DNA of 64,000 nt, from assembly GCF_009793355.1 (NCBI RefSeq), contig NZ_WTKP01000004.1:186001-250000 (forward strand), written 5' to 3'. The notes below the pieces were generated by a model. It was not told the DNA's origin. It ran no database searches and was given only the letters and a program-made list of their open reading frames with translations. Position numbers and translations under genes: made by a program. Source of the DNA: Vreelandella zhuhanensis (GTDB lineage: Bacteria > Pseudomonadota > Gammaproteobacteria > Pseudomonadales > Halomonadaceae). Shown here one piece after another: positions 33,020 to 43,276 of this stretch. Within the stretch, counting starts at the first letter, position 1. The number at the start of each line of letters is the position of its first letter.

Positions 33020-34264
33020 TCAGCCGTTCTTTGACGAATACAAGGCACGGATCTTCAGGGTGTGCTCGACCTTCTTCAAGGCTTCCAGCGCCTGGGGGCC
33101 GTAGGCTTTGTCTACGTCGATCACCACGTAGCCGACCTTCTCGTTGGTCTGCAGATACTGACCAGAAATGTTGATATCGTTTTCCGACAGCACCCGGTTG
33201 ATCTCGGAAAGTACCCCGGGCACGTTGTCGTGGATATGCAGCAGGCGATGCTTGTCCGGGTGGGCGGGCAGCGCCACTTCGGGGAAGTTGACCGAGGTGA
33301 CGGTGGTGCCGTTGTCGGAATAGGTGATCAGCTTCTCGGAAACCTCGATACCGATATTTTCTTGGGCTTCCAGGGTCGAACCACCGATGTGCGGGGTCAG
33401 GATAACGTTTTTCAGTCCGCGCAGCGGGCTTTCGAATTCTTCGTTGTTGCCCTTGGGCTCCACCGGGAAGACATCGATGGCCGCACCGTTGAGTCGGCCT
33501 TCCTTGATAGCAGCTGCCAGGGGTTCGATTTCCACCACGCTACCGCGCGAGGCGTTGATCAGAATACCCCCGGGCTTCATCGCGGCGATTTCTTTCTCAC
33601 CGACCATCCAACGGGTGGAGGGCAGGTCCGGCACGTGCAGGCTGACCACCTCTGAGCGGCTCAGCAGCTCTTCCAGGCTGGTGACCTGGGAGGCATTGCC
33701 CATGCCCAACTTGGCGATGACGTCGTAAAAAAGCACCTTGAAGCCCAGCGACTCCGCCAGTACCGAAAGTTGCGCGCCGATGCTGCCATAGCCCACGATG
33801 CCCAGCGTCTTGCCGCGGGCTTCATGGGAATTGCTGGCCGATTTCAGCCAGCCACCCTGGTGGGCTCGGGCGTTCTTCTCGGGAATGCCGCGTAGCAGCA
33901 TGATGGCTTCCGCGAGCACCAATTCCGCCACCGAGCGAGTATTGGAATAGGGCGCGTTGAACACCGGAATGCCGCGCGCCAAGGCCGCATCCAGATCCAC
34001 TTGGTTGGTACCGATACAAAAGCAACCCACCGCGACCAGCTTTTCCGCTGCATCGAACACCCGCGCATTGAGCTGGGTACGCGAACGAATGCCGATAAAG
34101 TGTACATCGCGGATCTTTTCGACCAGCGTGTCCTCGGCCAGTGAGGTCGGCAGATGTTCAATGTTGCTGTAACCCGCGTCACGAAGATTGTCCACCGCAC
34201 TCTGGTGGACGCCCTCGAGTAGCAGGATCTTGATCTTGCTCTTGTCCAGGGACGTTTTGGCCAT
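33020..34264 (-). CDS. serA: D-3-phosphoglycerate dehydrogenase (SerA)
   Basis: The first step of serine synthesis. 414 residues: substrate-binding part, NAD-binding Rossmann fold (GKTLGIVGYGSIGAQLSVLAESLGF, about 150-175), catalytic Arg in LINASRGSVVEI (about 238), Glu in VFPVEPKGN (about 268) and His in VILTPHIGGSTLEAQ (about 292), then a C-terminal ACT domain (HIHDNVPGVLSEINRVLSENDINISGQYL) for serine feedback. Length matches E. coli SerA (410). It is transcribed alone, with its own terminator; the segment to xseB (34265-34488) is the divergent promoter region. Confidence 0.97.
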   Translation of the reverse strand: MAKTSLDKSKIKILLLEGVHQSAVDNLRDAGYSNIEHLPTSLAEDTLVEKIRDVHFIGIRSRTQLNARVFDAAEKLVAVGCFCIGTNQVDLDAALARGIPVFNAPYSNTRSVAELVLAEAIMLLRGIPEKNARAHQGGWLKSASNSHEARGKTLGIVGYGSIGAQLSVLAESLGFKVLFYDVIAKLGMGNASQVTSLEELLSRSEVVSLHVPDLPSTRWMVGEKEIAAMKPGGILINASRGSVVEIEPLAAAIKEGRLNGAAIDVFPVEPKGNNEEFESPLRGLKNVILTPHIGGSTLEAQENIGIEVSEKLITYSDNGTTVTSVNFPEVALPAHPDKHRLLHIHDNVPGVLSEINRVLSENDINISGQYLQTNEKVGYVVIDVDKAYGPQALEALKKVEHTLKIRALYSSKNG

Positions 34265-34488
34265 GGCTGAATCAACCCCTTGGTCGGCGATTTACGCCGT
34301 GTATCGGTTCGTGGAAGGGCAATATGTTAGCACAGCCGATTCCCCACAAAGGTCCGAGCAAGATGAAAATGCTGCGCTGCGCGCATGAAGGCGACGCATA
34401 TTCGCCGCATGGCGGGGCAGACGCCACCCCTGGGGTAAGGTGTATACTATCGGCTTTATTCCGAGTCACTGGGTAGACGGGCACTGGC

Positions 34489-34788
34489 ATGAGCGACACG
34501 AGCAACCAATCTCAGCGGGATTTCGCCACCACGGTCGAGCAACTCGAAGCACTGGTCGAGCGCCTGGAGTCCGGCGAACTCTCGCTTGAAGACGCCTTGA
34601 GCGCCTTCGAGCAAGGCGTCCGCCTGACCCGCGACGCCCAGCAACGCCTGGATAACGCCGAACTCAAGGTGCGCGCCCTGAGCGAAAGGCCTGACGGCAG
34701 CCTGGGGGTCGCCTCTTTCAGCGCAGGCGGCGCTGAGCAAGCCTTTGAAGTCGACGATGACGCGGCACAGGAGACACCCCCATGGTAG
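34489..34788 (+). CDS. xseB: Exodeoxyribonuclease VII small subunit (XseB)
   Basis: A 99-residue helical protein with the XseB signature [50 protein letters not shown] (about 12-62), extended by an acidic low-complexity tail not usual in E. coli XseB (80 residues). It partners XseA (not in window) in degrading single-stranded DNA. It is the first gene of the xseB-ispA-dxs operon and overlaps ispA by seven bases. Confidence 0.95.
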   Translation: MSDTSNQSQRDFATTVEQLEALVERLESGELSLEDALSAFEQGVRLTRDAQQRLDNAELKVRALSERPDGSLGVASFSAGGAEQAFEVDDDAAQETPPW

Positions 34789-35699
34789 CCTCACAGCCCG
34801 CTGCCCCGATCTCGCTGGATGCCTTGCGTGAACAGGCCCGTGCCCGCGTGGACACCTCCCTGGCGGCACTTTTCGACGAGCGGCGCACTAATGGCAACCC
34901 GGCGACGGCCTTGCGTCTGGAAGCCGCCATGCGCCACGGCCTGCTGGTGGGAGGAAAGCGCCTGCGGCCATTGCTGGTATATCTTGCCGGGCAGGCGCTG
35001 GGCGCCGATGAGCGCGCCCTCGACGCCCCTGCCGCTGCCATCGAGCTGATTCATGCCTATTCGCTGATTCACGACGACCTGCCCGCCATGGATGACGACG
35101 ACTTGCGTCGCGGCCAGCCCACGGTGCATAAGGCATTTGACGAAGCCAGCGCGATTCTTGCCGGTGATGCGCTGCAAGCCCTGGCCTTCGAAGTGCTGGC
35201 CGGTTCCGCGCACCCGCGTCTGGCCAGTATGGTGCTGACGCTGGCCCAGGCCTCAGGACGTGATGGCATGGTGGGCGGTCAGGCGCTGGACCTGGAAGCG
35301 GTGGGCGGCCATCCGGATGTCGATACCCTGGCGCATATGCACGCCCACAAGACCGGCGCGCTGATTGTCGCCGCCGTGCGTCTGGGGGGTCTCGTTGCCG
35401 TGGCCGAGACCGACCCGCGCCTGCAAGCCCTGACGCGCTACGCCCGTGCCATTGGGCTGGCATTTCAAATCCACGACGACATCCTGGATGTCACCGGCGA
35501 TACCGTAACGCTAGGCAAAGCCTCCGGTGCCGATGCCGCCCGCGCCAAGCCCACCTACCCCAGCCTACTGGGCCTGGAAGGCGCCAGGCAAAAATCCTTG
35601 GCCCTGGTGGACGAAGCAGTGGCCGCCCTGGCACCGTTAGGCGATGCCGCCATCCCGCTGGCCGATCTGGCCTGTTACATGATCGAGCGTGACCACTGA
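34782..35699 (+). CDS. ispA: Farnesyl diphosphate synthase (IspA)
   Basis: Condenses IPP with DMAPP/GPP to farnesyl diphosphate. 305 residues. The first aspartate-rich motif is in [16 protein letters not shown] (about 97-112) and the second in [13 protein letters not shown] (about 228-240); [14 protein letters not shown] (57-70) binds the IPP diphosphate. The ATG overlaps xseB, and the TGA lies five bases before the dxs ATG at 35704, so all three are one operon. Confidence 0.95.
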   Translation: MVASQPAAPISLDALREQARARVDTSLAALFDERRTNGNPATALRLEAAMRHGLLVGGKRLRPLLVYLAGQALGADERALDAPAAAIELIHAYSLIHDDLPAMDDDDLRRGQPTVHKAFDEASAILAGDALQALAFEVLAGSAHPRLASMVLTLAQASGRDGMVGGQALDLEAVGGHPDVDTLAHMHAHKTGALIVAAVRLGGLVAVAETDPRLQALTRYARAIGLAFQIHDDILDVTGDTVTLGKASGADAARAKPTYPSLLGLEGARQKSLALVDEAVAALAPLGDAAIPLADLACYMIERDH

Positions 35700-35703
35700 C
35701 CTT

Positions 35704-37638
35704 ATGCCCATGAAGCTGTTCGACGAGATTCCCCGCGAGCGCCCGGCCACGCCGTTGCTCGACTCCTTTGATCATCCCGCTGCGCTGCGGGCCATGAACG
35801 CCCAGCAACTGGCCCAGCTCGCCGATGAATTGCGCGCTTACCTCCTGTATAGCGTGGGACAAAGCGGCGGCCATTTCGGTGCGGGGCTCGGCGTGGTGGA
35901 ACTGACCGTGGCCCTGCATCAAGCCTTCGACACGCCCTTTGACCGCCTGGTCTGGGATGTCGGCCATCAGGCCTACCCCCACAAGATTCTCACCGGGCGT
36001 CGCGAGGCAATGCTCAGCATCCGCCAGTACGGCGGCCTGGCCGCCTTCCCCCGGCGATCCGAGTCCGAATACGATACCTTTGGGGTGGGTCATTCCAGCA
36101 CCTCGATTTCCGCCGCCCTGGGCATGGCGCTTGCCGCGCGTGCCCAGGGTGAAAAGCGCCGGGTATGCGCAGTAATTGGCGATGGTGCCTTGACCGCTGG
36201 CATGGCCTACGAAGCGCTGGCGCATGCCGGCCATGTCGATGCCAACCTGCTGGTGATACTCAACGACAACGAGATGTCGATCTCGGAAAACGTCGGCGGC
36301 ATTGCCACTTACCTGGCTCGGGTGCTTTCCAGCAAGCCCTATCTGAAAATGCGCGAGGAAGGCAAGAAAGTGCTCTCGCACCTGCCCGGCGCGCTGGAGC
36401 TGGCGCGGCGAACGGAAGAGCACATGAAGGGCATGGTCAGCCCGGCAACCTTATTCGAGGAAATGGGCTTTCATTACATCGGCCCGATCGACGGCCATGA
36501 CCTGGAAACGCTTACCCAGACATTGCACAACCTGCGCGACCTCGACGGCCCGCAGTTTCTGCATATCAAGACCTGCAAGGGCAAAGGCTTTCTGCCGGCC
36601 GAAGCCGACCCCATCGGCTACCACGCCATCACCAAGCTGGAAAAGCCCGCCGCCGCCAAGCCGCCACCCACCCCTGAGAAACTCGACCCGTCGCAAACCG
36701 GCCCTGTAAAACGCAAGTACTGCAACGTGTTCGGTGAATGGCTGTGCGACATGGCCGCCGCCGATAAGCGCTTGATCGGCATTACCCCGGCGATGCGCGA
36801 AGGCTCCGACCTGATCCGCTTTTCCAAGGAGTATCCCGAGCGCTACTTCGACGTGGCGATTGCCGAGCAGCATGCGGTCACCTTGGCGGCGGGCATGGCC
36901 TGTGAAGCCATGAAACCGGTGGTGGCAATCTACTCCACCTTCTTGCAGCGCGGCTATGACCAGCTGATTCACGATATCGCCGTGCAACACCTGGATGTGA
37001 CGTTCGCCATCGACCGGGCCGGCCTGGTGGGCGAAGACGGTCCCACCCATCACGGCAGCATGGACCTTTCCTTTCTGCGCTGCGTACCCGACATGGTGAT
37101 TCTAACCCCAGCGGATGAAGCCGAGTGCCGCGCCATGCTCAGTGCCGCCTACCACCACCCCGGCCCCGCGGCGGTCCGTTACCCGCGTGGCAGCGGCCCT
37201 GGCGCGGCGATACCCGACCATCTTGAACCACTTGCCATCGGCAAGGCCGAGCTGCGCCGCACCAGCAAAAAACAGGGACCCCGCATCGCCCTGCTGGCGT
37301 TCGGCAGCCTCAACACCGCGGCTGCCGAGGTCGCCGAACGTTTGGACGCCACCTACCTCAACATGCGTTCGGTCAAACCGCTGGACCGCTATGCCGTGCT
37401 TGCCGCCGCCGATGACAATGAGCTGATCGTCACCCTGGAGGAGAACGTGATCGCCGGCGGCGCGGGTAGTGCCGTCAACGAACTTCTCGCCGCCGAAGGC
37501 GTCCAGGTGGAAGTGCTCAACCTGGGCCTGCCCGATGCCTTTGTGGAGCACGGCACGCCCGCCGAGTTACTCGCCGAATGCGGCCTGGATGCTGACGGCG
37601 TCGAGAAAGCCATTCGCGCCCGCTTGCCCAAGGGCTGA
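35704..37638 (+). CDS. dxs: 1-deoxy-D-xylulose-5-phosphate synthase (Dxs)
   Basis: A thiamine-diphosphate enzyme that begins the MEP isoprenoid pathway. About 644 residues. Visible: [16 protein letters not shown] (about 80-95, with the substrate His), the ThDP-Mg motif [18 protein letters not shown]...[14 protein letters not shown] (GDG...N), [11 protein letters not shown], the transketolase-like half with [39 protein letters not shown] (catalytic Glu in AEQHA), and [15 protein letters not shown] 35704 (or 35710, six bases later) is the likely start; GTG 35689 would overlap ispA by 11 bases. Confidence 0.96.
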   Translation: MPMKLFDEIPRERPATPLLDSFDHPAALRAMNAQQLAQLADELRAYLLYSVGQSGGHFGAGLGVVELTVALHQAFDTPFDRLVWDVGHQAYPHKILTGRREAMLSIRQYGGLAAFPRRSESEYDTFGVGHSSTSISAALGMALAARAQGEKRRVCAVIGDGALTAGMAYEALAHAGHVDANLLVILNDNEMSISENVGGIATYLARVLSSKPYLKMREEGKKVLSHLPGALELARRTEEHMKGMVSPATLFEEMGFHYIGPIDGHDLETLTQTLHNLRDLDGPQFLHIKTCKGKGFLPAEADPIGYHAITKLEKPAAAKPPPTPEKLDPSQTGPVKRKYCNVFGEWLCDMAAADKRLIGITPAMREGSDLIRFSKEYPERYFDVAIAEQHAVTLAAGMACEAMKPVVAIYSTFLQRGYDQLIHDIAVQHLDVTFAIDRAGLVGEDGPTHHGSMDLSFLRCVPDMVILTPADEAECRAMLSAAYHHPGPAAVRYPRGSGPGAAIPDHLEPLAIGKAELRRTSKKQGPRIALLAFGSLNTAAAEVAERLDATYLNMRSVKPLDRYAVLAAADDNELIVTLEENVIAGGAGSAVNELLAAEGVQVEVLNLGLPDAFVEHGTPAELLAECGLDADGVEKAIRARLPKG

Positions 37639-37668
37639 TTACTCAATGCAGTATTTTTCGAGATTCCT

Positions 37669-38430
37669 ATGCTATTTCTGATATTAATTTTTGCCCTGCT
37701 GGGGTATGCGTTCGGCGGCCCCTTGGGGATATTGATCGGCGGCGGTCTGGGGTGGTGGCTTGCCCGCCGGATTCGCCGCGGATTGAACAGGGTACGCACC
37801 CGCACCCAGACACAGTTTTTGGATTCGGTTTTTTCCGTGATGGGCTGTCTGTGCCAAGCCGATGGCAAGGTGACCGAGGGCGAATTGAATGCCGCTGAAA
37901 AGCTGTTCGATCAGCTGCATCTTCAGGAGCAGCAACGTGCTCAGGCGCGTGCAGCCTTCGAGCGCGGCCGGGCCGATGACTTCGACCTGGACGCCGAACT
38001 GGGCGAGATTCAACGCCTGACCAAGGGGCAGCGTGCCCTGCGCCAGGTTTTCCTGCAGGTACAGCTTGCCGCTATAGCCGCCGACGGTGTGCTCCACACT
38101 TCCGAGCACGAGATGATTCTGCGCGTGGCTCGCGGGCTGGGATGCAGCGAGGCGGAAGTCCAGCAGATCGAAGCAATGCTCCATGGGGCGGCGGCCAACT
38201 CCCAGGGCGCCAGCGAAGAAGCGCTCAAGGATGCCTACCGCGTGCTCGGTGTCGAGGAAGAGGCCAGCGACGCCGAACTCAAGAAAGCCTACCGCCGCCT
38301 GATGAGCCAGAACCACCCCGACAAGCTTGCCGGCAAGGGTTTGCCCGATAGCATGCGCGAAGTCGCTCAGGCACGTACCAGCGAAATCACCAATGCCTAT
38401 GAGCGCATTCGCAAGGCTCGCGACGTTTAG
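37669..38430 (+). CDS. djlA: Membrane-anchored J-domain co-chaperone DjlA
   Basis: A 253-residue protein with a single N-terminal glycine-rich membrane anchor (about 4-32), a TerB-like helical domain (about 48-170; FSVMGCLCQADGKVTEGEL and AAIAADGVLHTSE are the acidic loop signatures) and a C-terminal J-domain with the HPD motif at 216-218 (YRRLMSQNHPDKL). It stimulates DnaK ATPase at the inner membrane. Its start lies 30 bases after dxs and may be cotranscribed with it. Confidence 0.93.
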   Translation: MLFLILIFALLGYAFGGPLGILIGGGLGWWLARRIRRGLNRVRTRTQTQFLDSVFSVMGCLCQADGKVTEGELNAAEKLFDQLHLQEQQRAQARAAFERGRADDFDLDAELGEIQRLTKGQRALRQVFLQVQLAAIAADGVLHTSEHEMILRVARGLGCSEAEVQQIEAMLHGAAANSQGASEEALKDAYRVLGVEEEASDAELKKAYRRLMSQNHPDKLAGKGLPDSMREVAQARTSEITNAYERIRKARDV

Positions 38431-38457
38431 GGATTGGGTATTTTCCTCTAAGAGATC

Positions 38458-39342
38458 TCAAGGCCGCCAGGTCAAATGCTGGGTCAACATCTCGCCCAGC
38501 GCCTCGACAGCGGGCCAGGAAGCTGCGGAGACGTGGCGTCCATAATGCAACTGGGCCTGACAGCTGGGTAATGGCGGCAAGCCGTCGGTCTCGCCCAACT
38601 CGCACATGGTCGGCGTCAGCCGACTGCGCTCCAGAATGCTGATTGCCAACCCCGATTCCACCGCCGCTTCCAGCACATGGATGCTGGTGCTGGTGAAAAC
38701 GGCATGCCAGGCACGTCCCACGGCTTCCAGGGCTTCGACGCCCAAATGGCGATAAGGGCAATTCAGTGGATGCAGCGCTAATGGCAGCGGCTTATCCGCG
38801 GCTACCGCCAACTCCCTGGCACTGGCCCACACCGGCATGGTTTGCCACAGCGGCGTGCCCCCCGCCAGCGAATGGGGGCGATCCAGGGCGACGATCAACG
38901 ACAAATCGCCCTTTTCCAGCTGCTTGACCAGGTCGCCACTGGTGGCCGTGACGGCCTCGAGCACCACCTCTGGATGGCGGGCCATGAAATCGGGCAACAA
39001 CCTTCCGACAATCTGCGTCGCATAATCTTCCGGCATTCCAAAGCGCACCCGCCCGCTCAGCCCCCGCCCCGTCATTCGCGCCACCATGCCATCATGCTGA
39101 CGCAACAGTTCACGCGCTTCTCCAAGTAACACCTCACCGCTCATGGTGAGGGTCATGCCCCGGGCGCTGCGCACCAGCAGGCGGGTGTCCAGGCTCGCTT
39201 CCAAGCGTTTGATCTGCATGCTCAGCGCGCTGACCGTGCGATGGCGTTGCTGGGTGGCCGCCGCCAGAGTGCCCAGACGCGCCACGACCACGAAACTGCG
39301 CAGTGCCTCGAGATCCAGGGTGCTCAAGGGAGGTTCAGCCAT
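38458..39342 (-). CDS. LysR-family transcriptional regulator
   Basis: 294 residues: winged helix (LDLEALRSFVVVARLGTLAAATQQRHRTVSALSMQIKRLEASLDTRLLVRSARGMTLT) and periplasmic-binding-type effector domain. It is divergent from an EamA-type exporter gene 92 bp away, which it probably controls. Its ligand is not apparent. Confidence 0.9.
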   Translation of the reverse strand: MAEPPLSTLDLEALRSFVVVARLGTLAAATQQRHRTVSALSMQIKRLEASLDTRLLVRSARGMTLTMSGEVLLGEARELLRQHDGMVARMTGRGLSGRVRFGMPEDYATQIVGRLLPDFMARHPEVVLEAVTATSGDLVKQLEKGDLSLIVALDRPHSLAGGTPLWQTMPVWASARELAVAADKPLPLALHPLNCPYRHLGVEALEAVGRAWHAVFTSTSIHVLEAAVESGLAISILERSRLTPTMCELGETDGLPPLPSCQAQLHYGRHVSAASWPAVEALGEMLTQHLTWRP

Positions 39343-39434
39343 ATTGAACGCTCAGTGAAGTAATTATCGATTCCCTGAAGACTGTATGCCTCCCAGACTG
39401 TCGTCACAAGTCACATGACACACCTGGAGGCTGC

Positions 39435-40418
39435 ATGACCGCTATCACGCGCCAGCTCTATCATTCATTGTCACCTCCGACCCCGAGCTTTCTGGGGGGA
39501 TGGGTTGTCGCGGCAGGATTCGTGCTCTGCTGGAGTAGCGGCTTTGTGGGAAGCCGGCTGGCAGTGGCCATCGAAACGCCCACCTTGGCGCTTTATGCCT
39601 GGCGTTTCGCGCTGGCTACCTTGCTGGTCGGGTTATGCTGGGGTTTTCGGGCTTGCCGAAGCAGACGGGCTATCCATCTCCCGAGCCTTGCCCATGAGGC
39701 CTTGATCGGCAGCCTGACGGTGGGCATTTACTTGCTTGCCATGCTGCTGGCGGTAAAGGCCGGCGTCAGCGTCAATGTGGCGGCGCTGGTTGGCGCCCTG
39801 CAACCCTTGGCCGCCATCACTCTGGCCGGTTGGTGGCTAGGCGAACGCTCCGTGCCGCTTCAATGGCTGGGCATGAGCGTGGCGACACTGGGTGCCGGCG
39901 TGAGTGTGCTGGATGATTTTCAAGGCATGGGCGGCGCCCCGGCCTGGGCCTACGGCCTGCCGGTGCTGGCAGTCGCCGCCGTGACCCTGGGCAGCGTCAT
40001 GGCGGCACGTCGGCCCGCGACACTGCCCCTGGAGGCCCGGTTAACCGTACAGCTGGGCGCAGCCACGCTGGTCTTCTTTGTGGCCGCCGGATATCTGGAC
40101 GAAGGCCGAGTGGCACCGCCGCCCTTGTCCATGGACAGCTTCCTCACCCTGACCTGGCTGATCGTGCTGGCGACCTTCGGCAGCTACGGCTTCTTCAACG
40201 AGAGCCTACGGCGTTTTGGCGTCGGGCAAAGCGCTGCCCTGATCGCCCTGACCCCGGCGATGACATTGGGCTGGACGGCGCTGCTTTTCAAGGAACTGCC
40301 GGGGTGGCTGGGCGGTGCCGGCATGCTTCTGGGCCTGCTGGGGGCTATCGGCGCCCTTGCCGCCAAGCGGTTGACGCTCTTATGGCGGGCAACTAAGTTG
40401 AATCGGTACTCCCGATAA
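39435..40418 (+). CDS. EamA/DMT-family transporter
   Basis: 327 residues, about ten helices in two EamA repeats. Typical features: VLCWSSGFVGSRLAVAIETPTLALYAWRFALA in the first helices and ALVGALQPLAAITLAGWWLGERSVPLQWLGMSVATLGAGVSV at the end of the first repeat; the second repeat has ALIALTPAMTLGWTALLFKELPGWLGGAGMLLGLLG. Such proteins export amino acids or other metabolites. It is divergent from the LysR gene at 38458-39342, the likely regulator. Confidence 0.9.
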   Translation: MTAITRQLYHSLSPPTPSFLGGWVVAAGFVLCWSSGFVGSRLAVAIETPTLALYAWRFALATLLVGLCWGFRACRSRRAIHLPSLAHEALIGSLTVGIYLLAMLLAVKAGVSVNVAALVGALQPLAAITLAGWWLGERSVPLQWLGMSVATLGAGVSVLDDFQGMGGAPAWAYGLPVLAVAAVTLGSVMAARRPATLPLEARLTVQLGAATLVFFVAAGYLDEGRVAPPPLSMDSFLTLTWLIVLATFGSYGFFNESLRRFGVGQSAALIALTPAMTLGWTALLFKELPGWLGGAGMLLGLLGAIGALAAKRLTLLWRATKLNRYSR

Positions 40419-40448
40419 CAGCAACAACAACACTGATGGAGGCATGGC

Positions 40449-42014
40449 ATGGATTTCCCTTCTTGGCAGCATGGCCGGTCTCGCAGCCGGCTACTGGCAG
40501 GTGCCCTGTCGTTGTTATTCGCACCTTCCCTTGTTTATGCCCAATCCGCGGGGACCGGCACGATACCGCTCATGGAGAGCACGGATTGCCCCACCGAAGC
40601 GCTCAGGACGCTAGGCGCGGAGTGCTACACCTTTTACGGTGAGGAAAACTGGGACGAACCCAACGGCAATATCCTTCAGATGCCGGTGGCGGTGATCGAG
40701 CCGGAAGGCGAAAAGACGGGCGAGGTGCCGGTGTTCTTCTTTCCCGGCGGCCCCGGCTACTCCTCGCTGGGCAACCTGGACTACCTGGAACAGCTGCGCA
40801 AGGATATCGGCGAGCGCACCCTAGTGACAATGGACCATCGCGGCTACATCCACTCCGAACCGGCGCTGGAATGTCCCGACTACGCCCATGTTTCGCCCTA
40901 CCACAACATCGTTCATACGCCGGCCATCACCTCCTCGCTCGACCCCATGCAGCGGCTCGAGAGCATTACCCGCGTCGTGGAAGACTGCTATGACAAGCTC
41001 AAGGAGGAAGGCATCGACGTCGCCCAGTACAACCAGTACAGCGTGTCGCGGGATGTCGACGAAATCCGTCAGCTGCTCGACTACGAACGCATCGACGCCT
41101 TCGGCTCTTCGACCGGCAGCGGCACGGTGCTGTCGTACATTCAGTATCATCCCGAGAGTGTACGCGCCGCGATTTTCGGCTGGCCCTGGTTCGCCCACTT
41201 GCGCAACCGGCCGCCCGTCGACGAGTTCTACACTGCCAAGCAGACCTTCAACGATGTGCTGGCACTGTGCGTGGCTGAGGATCCGGCATGCCGGGAGCTG
41301 CTGCCCGCCTGGCTACTCTCGGTGGACAGGGCTCGCCGAACCCTGGATGAGCGGCCCTTTGTGGCCACGGTCGAAGACAGCGATGGCCGCGAGAAAACCC
41401 TGTATTTCGACGGTGCCGCCTTTCTCGACACCCTCTATCTGTTTCTTCCCAGCGTCTATGCCGAGCTTCCCAGCCTGGTCGCCGACATCCAGGCCGACGA
41501 CTATTCGCGCCTCAACGACTTTTTCCTGGTCGACGACTACAACCCCGAACCCGCAGCGCCCAACTATGCCCTAGGCTATTTCCTGGCCCATGTGTGCAAC
41601 GACATGGGCAACAACCGGCCCAGCCGTGACGACTCAATTGCGGCGGTACAGCGCGAGCCCGCCGTGCTGGGCTTCGAGCCACCCTGGATATGCGGCTGGT
41701 GGGGCGAAGACGGTGACGTCCCCCTCGAGCACAACGATCCGCCCGCCACCGACATACCGGCCCTGGCGATTCACGGCCAGATGGATCCCTGCTGCGGGAC
41801 GCGCTGGAGCGAACACGTCAAGAAAACCATGCCCAACCTGCAGTTCGTGGAGTATCAGGGGCTGGGGCACAGCCCCGTCAACGAATGCCGCTCGACCATG
41901 GTCGACGCCTTTCTTGACGACCCGCATGCCGAGGTGGATGACAGCTGCAAAAATGAGGTAGAGCTCGACCCTTGGGTGATCGAACCGCCGCAATCGCAAT
42001 CATCGAACCGCTGA
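40449..42014 (+). CDS. Secreted alpha/beta hydrolase (TAP-like peptidase/esterase family)
   Basis: 521 residues with a signal peptide (about 1-35; SRLLAGALSLLFAPSLVYAQS). The oxyanion-hole motif is FFFPGGPGYSSLGN (about 97-110), the nucleophile elbow GSSTGSG (about 222-228), the acid probably Asp in HGQMDPCCGTRWSEH and the base His in YQGLGHSPVNECRS near the C-terminus. The C-terminal half matches the TAP-like lid-containing fold, with several Cys pairs consistent with a periplasmic enzyme. The substrate is unknown. The preceding EamA gene ends 31 bases upstream and could be cotranscribed. Confidence 0.82.
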   Translation: MDFPSWQHGRSRSRLLAGALSLLFAPSLVYAQSAGTGTIPLMESTDCPTEALRTLGAECYTFYGEENWDEPNGNILQMPVAVIEPEGEKTGEVPVFFFPGGPGYSSLGNLDYLEQLRKDIGERTLVTMDHRGYIHSEPALECPDYAHVSPYHNIVHTPAITSSLDPMQRLESITRVVEDCYDKLKEEGIDVAQYNQYSVSRDVDEIRQLLDYERIDAFGSSTGSGTVLSYIQYHPESVRAAIFGWPWFAHLRNRPPVDEFYTAKQTFNDVLALCVAEDPACRELLPAWLLSVDRARRTLDERPFVATVEDSDGREKTLYFDGAAFLDTLYLFLPSVYAELPSLVADIQADDYSRLNDFFLVDDYNPEPAAPNYALGYFLAHVCNDMGNNRPSRDDSIAAVQREPAVLGFEPPWICGWWGEDGDVPLEHNDPPATDIPALAIHGQMDPCCGTRWSEHVKKTMPNLQFVEYQGLGHSPVNECRSTMVDAFLDDPHAEVDDSCKNEVELDPWVIEPPQSQSSNR

Positions 42015-42069
42015 AAGAACGCTGCCTATCGAGCTCAGGTGCCAGACGTTAGCTAACCCCATTAGGGGC

Positions 42070-42420
42070 TTAACGCTGTGCAAGCGCTTGGCGAAACTCG
42101 GCGTGATAGGCGCTCGCGTGCTGCGCGGGGTCCGGTGGGAAACGCCCGAGTTCTACAGCGAGATCGAAAAAGCCTGCGGCGGGTAATCCTTCGCCTCGCC
42201 TGCTGATCACCAGGGCGGCAATGAAGGGGCGTCGCTGCTCGGCGTCCTCGCGCATCAGCGCTTCGAGGGCCATGGCAACGCGCTGGATGGTCCGCGGGGG
42301 GCTAAGTCCCAGCACCTCGGCAAGTTGTTGGTAGGTGACCGGCAACTTCGCTTCGGGTGTCGTTTCGAGGATCTTTCGCACCTGGGCCGCCAAGTAGGCG
42401 TTGCGGCTATCTGCGTTCAT
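42070..42420 (-). CDS. Conserved-looking hypothetical protein, winged-helix-like
   Basis: 116 residues from ATG 42420 (GGAG upstream). The N-terminal half NAYLAAQVRKILETTPEAKLPVTYQQLAEVLGLSPPRTIQRVAMALEAL looks like a helix-turn-helix/winged helix (about 25-60). The C-terminal half has ISRRGEGLPAAGFFDLAVELGR. I do not know its function. It follows ribA by 36 bases on the same strand; a longer frame overlapping ribA (start 42459) is less likely. Confidence 0.7.
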   Translation of the reverse strand: MNADSRNAYLAAQVRKILETTPEAKLPVTYQQLAEVLGLSPPRTIQRVAMALEALMREDAEQRRPFIAALVISRRGEGLPAAGFFDLAVELGRFPPDPAQHASAYHAEFRQALAQR

Positions 42421-42455
42421 GCCGGCTCCATGTGAATAAGGGCCAAAGAAGCACC

Positions 42456-43091
42456 TCACTCCTTGCGTTCGATGTCCACATCGCTGGCCTGGGTGAAATC
42501 ACCCAGCGCCATCATGTGGCCGAGCTTGCCTGCCTTGGTGGAAAGGTACTGTTCGTTGTGCGGGTTCAGGCCGGTGGTGATCGGCAGGCGTTCGGCGATA
42601 ATCACGCCGTCCCGGGTCAGGGCATCCACCTTGCGTGGATTGTTGGTCATCAGCCGAAGTGATTTGATGCCCAAATGATCGAGCATGGGAATGCAAAGAT
42701 CATAACGACGCATGTCGGCGCCAAAGCCCAGATCTTCATTGGCCTGCACCGTATCGCGGCCTTGATCTTGAAGATGGTAGGCACGAATTTTGTTGAGCAA
42801 ACCGATCCCGCGCCCTTCCTGGCGCAGGTAGAGCAGCACCCCTCGCCCTTCTTCGGCAATGCGCTTGAGCGCTTCCTGCAACTGATAGCCACAGTCGCAG
42901 CGCATGGAAAACAGCGCATCGCCGGTCAAACACTCCGAATGCACACGGCCCAGCACCGCCTCACCATCGGCCACATCGCCCAAGGTCAAGGCAATGTGAT
43001 CCTTGCCGGTGGCCTCGTCTTCGAAACCATGCATAGTGAATGTCGCCCAGGGGGTGGGCAGCTGAGAAGCGGCAATGAAGCGAATCGTCAC
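42456..43091 (-). CDS. ribA: GTP cyclohydrolase II (RibA)
   Basis: Opens riboflavin synthesis from GTP. 211 residues from GTG 43091 (GAGGTA upstream); a longer frame from 43118 lacks support. Motifs: zinc-binding [18 protein letters not shown] (three Cys), [22 protein letters not shown] (Arg and Tyr), [13 protein letters not shown] and [11 protein letters not shown]. The stand-alone form, without a DHBP synthase fusion. No FMN riboswitch is visible in the short leader. Confidence 0.94.
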   Translation of the reverse strand: MTIRFIAASQLPTPWATFTMHGFEDEATGKDHIALTLGDVADGEAVLGRVHSECLTGDALFSMRCDCGYQLQEALKRIAEEGRGVLLYLRQEGRGIGLLNKIRAYHLQDQGRDTVQANEDLGFGADMRRYDLCIPMLDHLGIKSLRLMTNNPRKVDALTRDGVIIAERLPITTGLNPHNEQYLSTKAGKLGHMMALGDFTQASDVDIERKE

Positions 43092-43276
43092 GGGGTACCT
43101 CGGGATCAGCCACGCCAAGTTGGCAAAAGGGGAGCCATTCTAGCAGGAACCGGCGCCGGGCTCACGAATGTTGCGTATACGAAAGGCGCTGCCATGAAGC
43201 CATGCTGATTCACCTGACCCCGATCCGCCTGTATGGTGGGATCTCAGCTATTTTTTAACAAGGACGAAGCCTACCC

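Noticed and set aside
35491..36423. A 310-codon minus-strand frame opposite ispA/dxs
   Set aside because: Shadow of the dxs gene; no family motif and no SD.
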